Origin: JBGSYN01 sp041750975
Lineage (GTDB): Bacteria; Pseudomonadota; Alphaproteobacteria; Geminicoccales; Geminicoccaceae
Assembly (NCBI GenBank): GCA_041750975.1
Contig: JBGSYN010000121.1
Location: 1-17,642, forward strand
Reading direction: 5' to 3'
DNA: 17,642 nucleotides
Shown: piece after piece, positions 14,292 to 17,642 of the stretch
Layout of the letters: the number at the start of each line of letters is the position of its first letter
How positions within the stretch are numbered: the first letter of the stretch is position 1
Notes under the pieces: generated by a model
What the model was told of the DNA's origin: nothing
What the model saw: the letters and a program-made list of their open reading frames with translations, nothing else
The model's database searches: none
Translations under genes and position numbers: made by a program

Positions 14292-15827
14292 TCAATCGGC
14301 CTTCGCAAACTTGATGTTCTTGACGTCGATCTGGCTGTTGGTGGCGATCGAGGGCTTCCAGTCGAGCCGCTCCGAGACTCGCGTGATGCCGACCATATGG
14401 AAGAGGGGAACCAGCGTCGCGTGCTCGTCCAGGGCAGTTTGGAATATCTCCTGAAAGGCCGCTCGACGTTCCTCGCCCGTCAGTGCGAGGGCCTGGTTGA
14501 TCATGTCGTCCAACTCCGGGATCATCGTCGTCGATTGGGAGCCGTCGGAATGATAGTTGAAGATACTGAAGGCGGCATCGCCCAGATTGTTGTCCGACAT
14601 GATCAGCATGATGTTCGGACCGACATCCGTGGGAAGCGGCTTTGCCTGGAACCTGTTCTGTCTGCCGCGCTCCATGATTTCGAGGTTCATGTCGAACCCG
14701 ACATCCTCGAACATCGAGGTCAGGACCTGAGCGAATTCGTCGATCTGGGCGAATTGTCCGGCGCGCACGATGAAGCGGATCTCGCTGTCCACCGGCACAC
14801 CGTCGGCCCGCGCCTCGTCGAGCAATGCCCGCGCCTTGTCGGGATCGTAAGAGTAGGGCTTGAGATCGGGATTGTGGCCGTCGATGCTGGGTACGGGAAG
14901 CTGGGATGCGGGGATCGAATCGGCATTGACCACGGTGCCCATCATGATGTCACGGTCGATGGCATAATTGAAGGCTTGGCGAACCCGAAGATCGTCCACC
15001 GGCGGAAAGCGCGTATCAAGTCTGAGCCATGTCGTCTCGGAATTGAGATAGGCGAAATCCGTTGCCGGATTGGTCGCGTCGAGATCGGCGATCTTAACGC
15101 CGATATCGGCTTCGCCCGTGGCGGTCATCGCCGCGCGAACGGCCGAATCGGGGCGGAAGACGAAAGTGACCTTGCTGACCTCGGCCGTTTCGCCCCAGTA
15201 ATCATCCTTGCGCTCGAGAATCACGCTGTCGCCGGTAATCCACTCGACGAACTTATAAGGGCCGGTTCCCGCGGCGTTGCGGACCGGCTCGTTGATCGGC
15301 GTTTTCGGCGATGCCAAGGTCAGGACGCTGAACCGCGTCGGCAGGATCGGATCCGGCCGGTCGGAGGTGATGTCGATCGTATAGTCGTCGACCACGTTCG
15401 CGGTGAGATGATATCCCGAGAACGCCTTGTTGATCTGAGCGCAGATAAACTCCTCGCTGAAGGCCCGCTCGATGTTGAAGGCGACGGCCTCTGCGTTGAA
15501 CGGTTCGCCGTCGCTGAAGACGACACCCTCCCGGAGCATGATGCGCCAGGTCTGCGGGTCGATCTCCTCCCATGATGTCGCCAAACGCGGCAGCGCCGTG
15601 CCGTCGGTCGGATCAACGTCGGTCAAGGTCTCGTTGATGTTCTGCTTGACGATCCGGCCGATGTCCTCGTTGCTCGATTCGCAAGGCTCCAGCGTATCGG
15701 GCTCGGTCGGCGCAACGATCACGATCGACGTGTCTTCTTGCGCCGTTACGGTTGACGATTGACCGGCAACCAGAACGGCACCGAGCACCATCGGCGTCAG
15801 GACGGATGTTTTCCATGAAGTCGGCAT
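14292..15827 (-). CDS. ABC transporter substrate-binding protein, SBP_bac_5/DppA-OppA family (cassette 2)
   Basis: The 511-residue periplasmic ligand-binding protein starts with a signal peptide (MPTSWKTSVLTPMVLGAVLV...TVTAQ, cut near 29/30). Landmarks are RLATSWEEIDPQTWRIMLREGVVFSDG (81-107), AGTGPYKF, DDYWGE and DLRVRQAFNYAIDRD. The mature chain has just two cysteines, C49 and C129, 80 residues apart as in the cassette-1 paralogue (C48, C128). The ATG at 15827 has GGGGAGAG about six bases upstream. This is the first gene of the minus-strand block and is divergent from the aldo/keto reductase, with promoter signals in the shared gap. The two binding proteins share motifs throughout yet differ enough in the ligand-facing parts that they may bind related but distinct compounds. 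Confidence 0.94.
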   Translation of the reverse strand: MPTSWKTSVLTPMVLGAVLVAGQSSTVTAQEDTSIVIVAPTEPDTLEPCESSNEDIGRIVKQNINETLTDVDPTDGTALPRLATSWEEIDPQTWRIMLREGVVFSDGEPFNAEAVAFNIERAFSEEFICAQINKAFSGYHLTANVVDDYTIDITSDRPDPILPTRFSVLTLASPKTPINEPVRNAAGTGPYKFVEWITGDSVILERKDDYWGETAEVSKVTFVFRPDSAVRAAMTATGEADIGVKIADLDATNPATDFAYLNSETTWLRLDTRFPPVDDLRVRQAFNYAIDRDIMMGTVVNADSIPASQLPVPSIDGHNPDLKPYSYDPDKARALLDEARADGVPVDSEIRFIVRAGQFAQIDEFAQVLTSMFEDVGFDMNLEIMERGRQNRFQAKPLPTDVGPNIMLIMSDNNLGDAAFSIFNYHSDGSQSTTMIPELDDMINQALALTGEERRAAFQEIFQTALDEHATLVPLFHMVGITRVSERLDWKPSIATNSQIDVKNIKFAKAD

Positions 15828-15865
15828 GGTCGGCTCTCCCCTCGAAATGATGTTTTCGCTAACTT

Positions 15866-15895
15866 ATCCTATCCATCTTCTTTCGCAAGTGCCAA
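15866..15895 (-). promoter_or_regulatory. Candidate promoter for the transporter block
   Basis: On the minus strand TTGGCA (15895-15890) and TAGGAT (15871-15866) are 18 bases apart, predicting a start near 15858 and a leader of about 30 bases before binding protein 2. The spacing is slightly long and the -10 match moderate, so this is a candidate only. Confidence 0.35.
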
Positions 15896-15906
15896 AGAAT
15901 GGTCTA

Positions 15907-15925
15907 GCGGAAACCGCGTAAACGC
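15907..15925. promoter_or_regulatory. Two adjacent small inverted repeats in the divergent promoter gap
   Basis: GCGG-AAA-CCGC (15907-15917) runs into GCGT-AA-ACGC (15916-15925), sharing two bases. They lie just upstream of the candidate -35 of the transporter block and ahead of the aldo/keto reductase gene, a typical place for an operator controlling both directions. No regulator can be assigned. Confidence 0.3.
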
Positions 15926-15992
15926 TTGTCGCGCCCAGCGAAAGCGGAAGATGTGTCGAGGTGCGGACAACGCGATCGGGAGAATGAAAGTT

Positions 15993-16970
15993 ATGGAAAA
16001 GGTGATGCTCGGCAGAACCGGCCTGGAGGTCAGTGTCGCCGGTCTCGGGGCTGGCGGCCGCAGCAGGATCGGCCAGAAAACCGGCGCCAGCTTCGAGCAG
16101 TCGGTGGGCATCGTCAAAGCCGCCATCGACCGGGGCGTCACCTTCATCGACACCGCCGCCCACTACGGCACCGAGCCCATTGTCGGTGCTGCACTCCAAG
16201 GCATCCGTGACGATATCGTCATTTCGACCAAGCAATGGGTGGTCAGCGGCAGCGACGGCCAGCAGGGTGTCGACTATCTTTCCGCCGGGGAATTCCGGCA
16301 GGCGGTCGAGCAGAGCCTGAGCGATCTGAAGACCGACCGGATCGACATTCTGCACCTGCATGGCGTCAGTCCGCATCAGTACCGGCACTGTCTGGACGAG
16401 CTCGTGCCCGAGCTGCAAAGGCTCCAGCAGGCGGGGAAGGTGAGATTCCTCGGCATCACCGAGGCGTTCAATGTCGATCTGCACCACGACCTGTTGCGGA
16501 CCGCGGTCGAGGACGATGTCTGGGACGTGATCATGGTGGGGCTGAATTTCATCAACCAGAGCGCGCTCGCCGAAATCCTGCCACGAGCGCGGCAACGCAA
16601 CATCGGCACCTTGTGCATGTATGCGGTGAGGTGGGGCCTGGTCGACCCGCATCAGGCGGGCATCCTGATCGACGAGGCGATCGGACTGGGCGAGATCGAT
16701 CCGGCGAGCATCGATCGCGGCAATCTCTTCGTCTTTCTCGAGGAAGACGGCCGCCCCATTCCGCTGACCGAAGCTGCGTACCGCTTCTGCCGGCATGCCC
16801 CGGGCATGGACGTGATCCTGACCGGAACCAGCAGTCTTGATCATCTCGAGGCGAATCTGTGTGCAATCCAGGCACCACCGCTGCCGGACCCCGTGCTCAA
16901 TCGATTGGGTACCATCTTCGGTAACGTCACTTCGATCTCAGGTAACCCGCTTACGGGCGGCGCGGGCTAG
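15993..16970 (+). CDS. Aldo/keto reductase family oxidoreductase
   Basis: The 325-residue cytosolic TIM-barrel enzyme would reduce aldehydes or ketones with NADPH (or the reverse). The catalytic tetrad is visible: D53 and Y58 in FIDTAAHYG, K80 in VISTKQW, and H123 in ILHLHGV. The C-terminal VILTGTSSLDHLEANL (275-290) matches the cofactor-binding end of AKR proteins. I place the start at the ATG 15993 (MEKVMLGRTGLEVS), because GGGAG at 15978-15982 is then ten bases upstream; the ATG at 15984 would be only one base from it. The enzyme begins with the usual LGRTGLEVS strand, but the following GLGAGGRSRIGQ differs from the common GxGTWxxGG form. It is divergent from the transporter block, so a shared substrate pathway is possible but unproven. 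The long frame on the opposite strand is a shadow. Confidence 0.9.
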   Translation: MEKVMLGRTGLEVSVAGLGAGGRSRIGQKTGASFEQSVGIVKAAIDRGVTFIDTAAHYGTEPIVGAALQGIRDDIVISTKQWVVSGSDGQQGVDYLSAGEFRQAVEQSLSDLKTDRIDILHLHGVSPHQYRHCLDELVPELQRLQQAGKVRFLGITEAFNVDLHHDLLRTAVEDDVWDVIMVGLNFINQSALAEILPRARQRNIGTLCMYAVRWGLVDPHQAGILIDEAIGLGEIDPASIDRGNLFVFLEEDGRPIPLTEAAYRFCRHAPGMDVILTGTSSLDHLEANLCAIQAPPLPDPVLNRLGTIFGNVTSISGNPLTGGAG

Positions 16971-17096
16971 ATGATGCATTCTTGGCGATCGCCGCAACCA
17001 AGGTCGAGAAGGTGGCTTGATTTCGAATCACCGATCTTCGATTAGTCTCCTGGACGCAGGCCCGCTAAAGTCGTGCGGAAACAAGATTGCTTAGGT

Positions 17097-17101
17097 GGAG
17101 G
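17097..17101 (+). promoter_or_regulatory. Ribosome binding site fixing the GTG start of the EF-hand protein
   Basis: GGAGG with six spacer bases to GTG at 17108. The earlier in-frame TTG at 17087 lies upstream of this site and has no site of its own. Confidence 0.7.
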
Positions 17102-17107
17102 AACAAG

Positions 17108-17596
17108 GTGCCCAGGGACAGAGCTAACGGAATCGATACGAGGCGAAGGTTGCATGCCGTCCCGTCTATTCTCTGGCTGATCTTGTTGATGCCGGTCCTG
17201 CTCCTTGCCGGGGCATCCATGGCATCGGCGCAGCTCGTGACCAACCAATTCGATGCCGAACTCGACGATTATCTGAACGAGCGCATTGCCTTCGAGGCCG
17301 CCGACACCGACGGCGACGGCCTGGTCTCCGAGGCCGAACTCGCGCGCGACGCCGCGGCCGGGTTCAGCGGCCTCGATAGGGACGCCAGCGGCACGCTGAC
17401 GCCGGAGGAGCTGCGTCCCCATGACCCGGCCCTGTTCGAGGCCGTCGACACCGATCATGACGGCGTGCTGACCTTCAACGAGGTCATGGCGAATAAGGTC
17501 AAGGCCTTCCAAGAGGGCGACGTCAATGCGGACGAGGGTCTGTCCTTCGACGAGATGGTGACGGTGGTCGAGCAGGAATTGGAGGCGGTGCAATGA
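17108..17596 (+). CDS. Secreted EF-hand (Ca2+-binding) protein with four loops
   Basis: The 162-residue protein starts with a basic n-region (PRDRANGIDTRRR) and a hydrophobic helix about residues 19-35, ending in a likely signal cleavage at ASAQ (40-42), so it is exported to the periplasm. Four 12-residue EF-hand loops follow: D67-TDGDGLVSEAE78, D90-RDASGTLTPEE101, D114-TDHDGVLTFNE125 and D138-VNADEGLSFDE149. The last has Glu instead of Gly at loop position 6 and may bind more weakly. The family (bacterial EF-hand proteins) binds calcium; a specific role is unknown. GTG at 17108 is chosen because of the GGAGG ahead of it. The TGA overlaps the ATG of the next gene, so the two are probably one transcript. 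A 137-base gap separates it from the aldo/keto reductase. Confidence 0.88.
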   Translation: MPRDRANGIDTRRRLHAVPSILWLILLMPVLLLAGASMASAQLVTNQFDAELDDYLNERIAFEAADTDGDGLVSEAELARDAAAGFSGLDRDASGTLTPEELRPHDPALFEAVDTDHDGVLTFNEVMANKVKAFQEGDVNADEGLSFDEMVTVVEQELEAVQ

Positions 17597-17642
17597 TGAT
17601 CCGTGGAATGAAAGGCCGTTCGCTGCTGTCCGGCGGCGTCTC
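17593..17642 (+). CDS. Start of a further gene, cut by the window end
   Basis: An ATG at 17593 overlaps the stop of the EF-hand gene as ATGA. GGAGG at 17581-17585 lies seven bases upstream, a strong ribosome site inside the EF-hand coding end. The first 16 residues read MMIRGMKGRSLLSGGV, a basic start that could lead into a signal peptide or membrane helix. Nothing more can be said about its product. Confidence 0.55.
   Translation, partial: MMIRGMKGRSLLSGGV

Noticed and set aside
15864..16844. Long open frame on the minus strand opposite the aldo/keto reductase
   Set aside because: It is a codon-position shadow in high-GC DNA; the plus frame has a complete AKR tetrad and cofactor motif, and the minus product has no recognisable family features.
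1..17642. CRISPR arrays, tRNA/rRNA genes, tandem repeats, prophage or toxin-antitoxin modules
   Set aside because: None seen on reading both strands; no regularly spaced repeats, cloverleaf-like sequences or matching protein families.

Overview
The window is about 63% GC by eye. It has long open frames, tight ATGA/TGATG gene overlaps and oligopeptide-type ABC cassettes with fused ATPases. Together with an IS5-type transposase, this suggests a high-GC Alphaproteobacterium (Rhizobiales/Rhodospirillales-like). No rRNA, tRNA or CRISPR array is visible.

Left edge (1-3610). A truncated IS5-family transposase ends near position 136 and is followed by about 550 bases with no convincing gene. A class IV PLP aminotransferase (-) and a RidA-like protein (+) then diverge from a shared 175-base gap. 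This is a natural pairing, because RidA proteins clear the enamine/imine products of PLP enzymes, but this RidA copy lacks its usual C-terminal strand. Next on the minus strand come a conserved secreted protein and, upstream of it, a MarR-type regulator with a four-cysteine C-terminal extension. The regulator has a good sigma70-like promoter whose spacer is filled by a 13-base palindrome, a likely autoregulatory operator.

Middle (3657-15827, all minus). Two full oligopeptide/dipeptide-type (SBP_bac_5) ABC cassettes lie in tandem, each in the order binding protein, permease B, permease C, fused DF-type ATPase. The upstream cassette (15827 to 10734) runs by an ATGA overlap into a Ldh_2-family NAD(P)-dependent oxidoreductase. 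A 2OG-Fe(II) oxygenase-like protein follows 31 bases later, and then the second cassette (8745 to 3657). In both cassettes a strong hairpin without a U-run starts 11-12 bases after the binding-protein stop codon, and the B permease has a non-ATG start: TTG in one, and very probably ATT in the other. The block reads as one roughly 12-kb uptake-and-oxidation operon, or two linked ones. The substrate cannot be named from sequence.

Right edge (15828-17642, plus). An aldo/keto reductase diverges from the first binding-protein gene. It is followed by a small secreted EF-hand protein with four Ca2+-binding loops, which overlaps the start of another gene cut by the window end.

The most interesting content is the duplicated transporter block with its embedded oxidoreductases, the inferred ATT start, the paired hairpins, the MarR protein with its cysteine cluster and operator, and an aminotransferase lacking the usual PLP-nitrogen glutamate. 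No wholly new system can be claimed from sequence alone.
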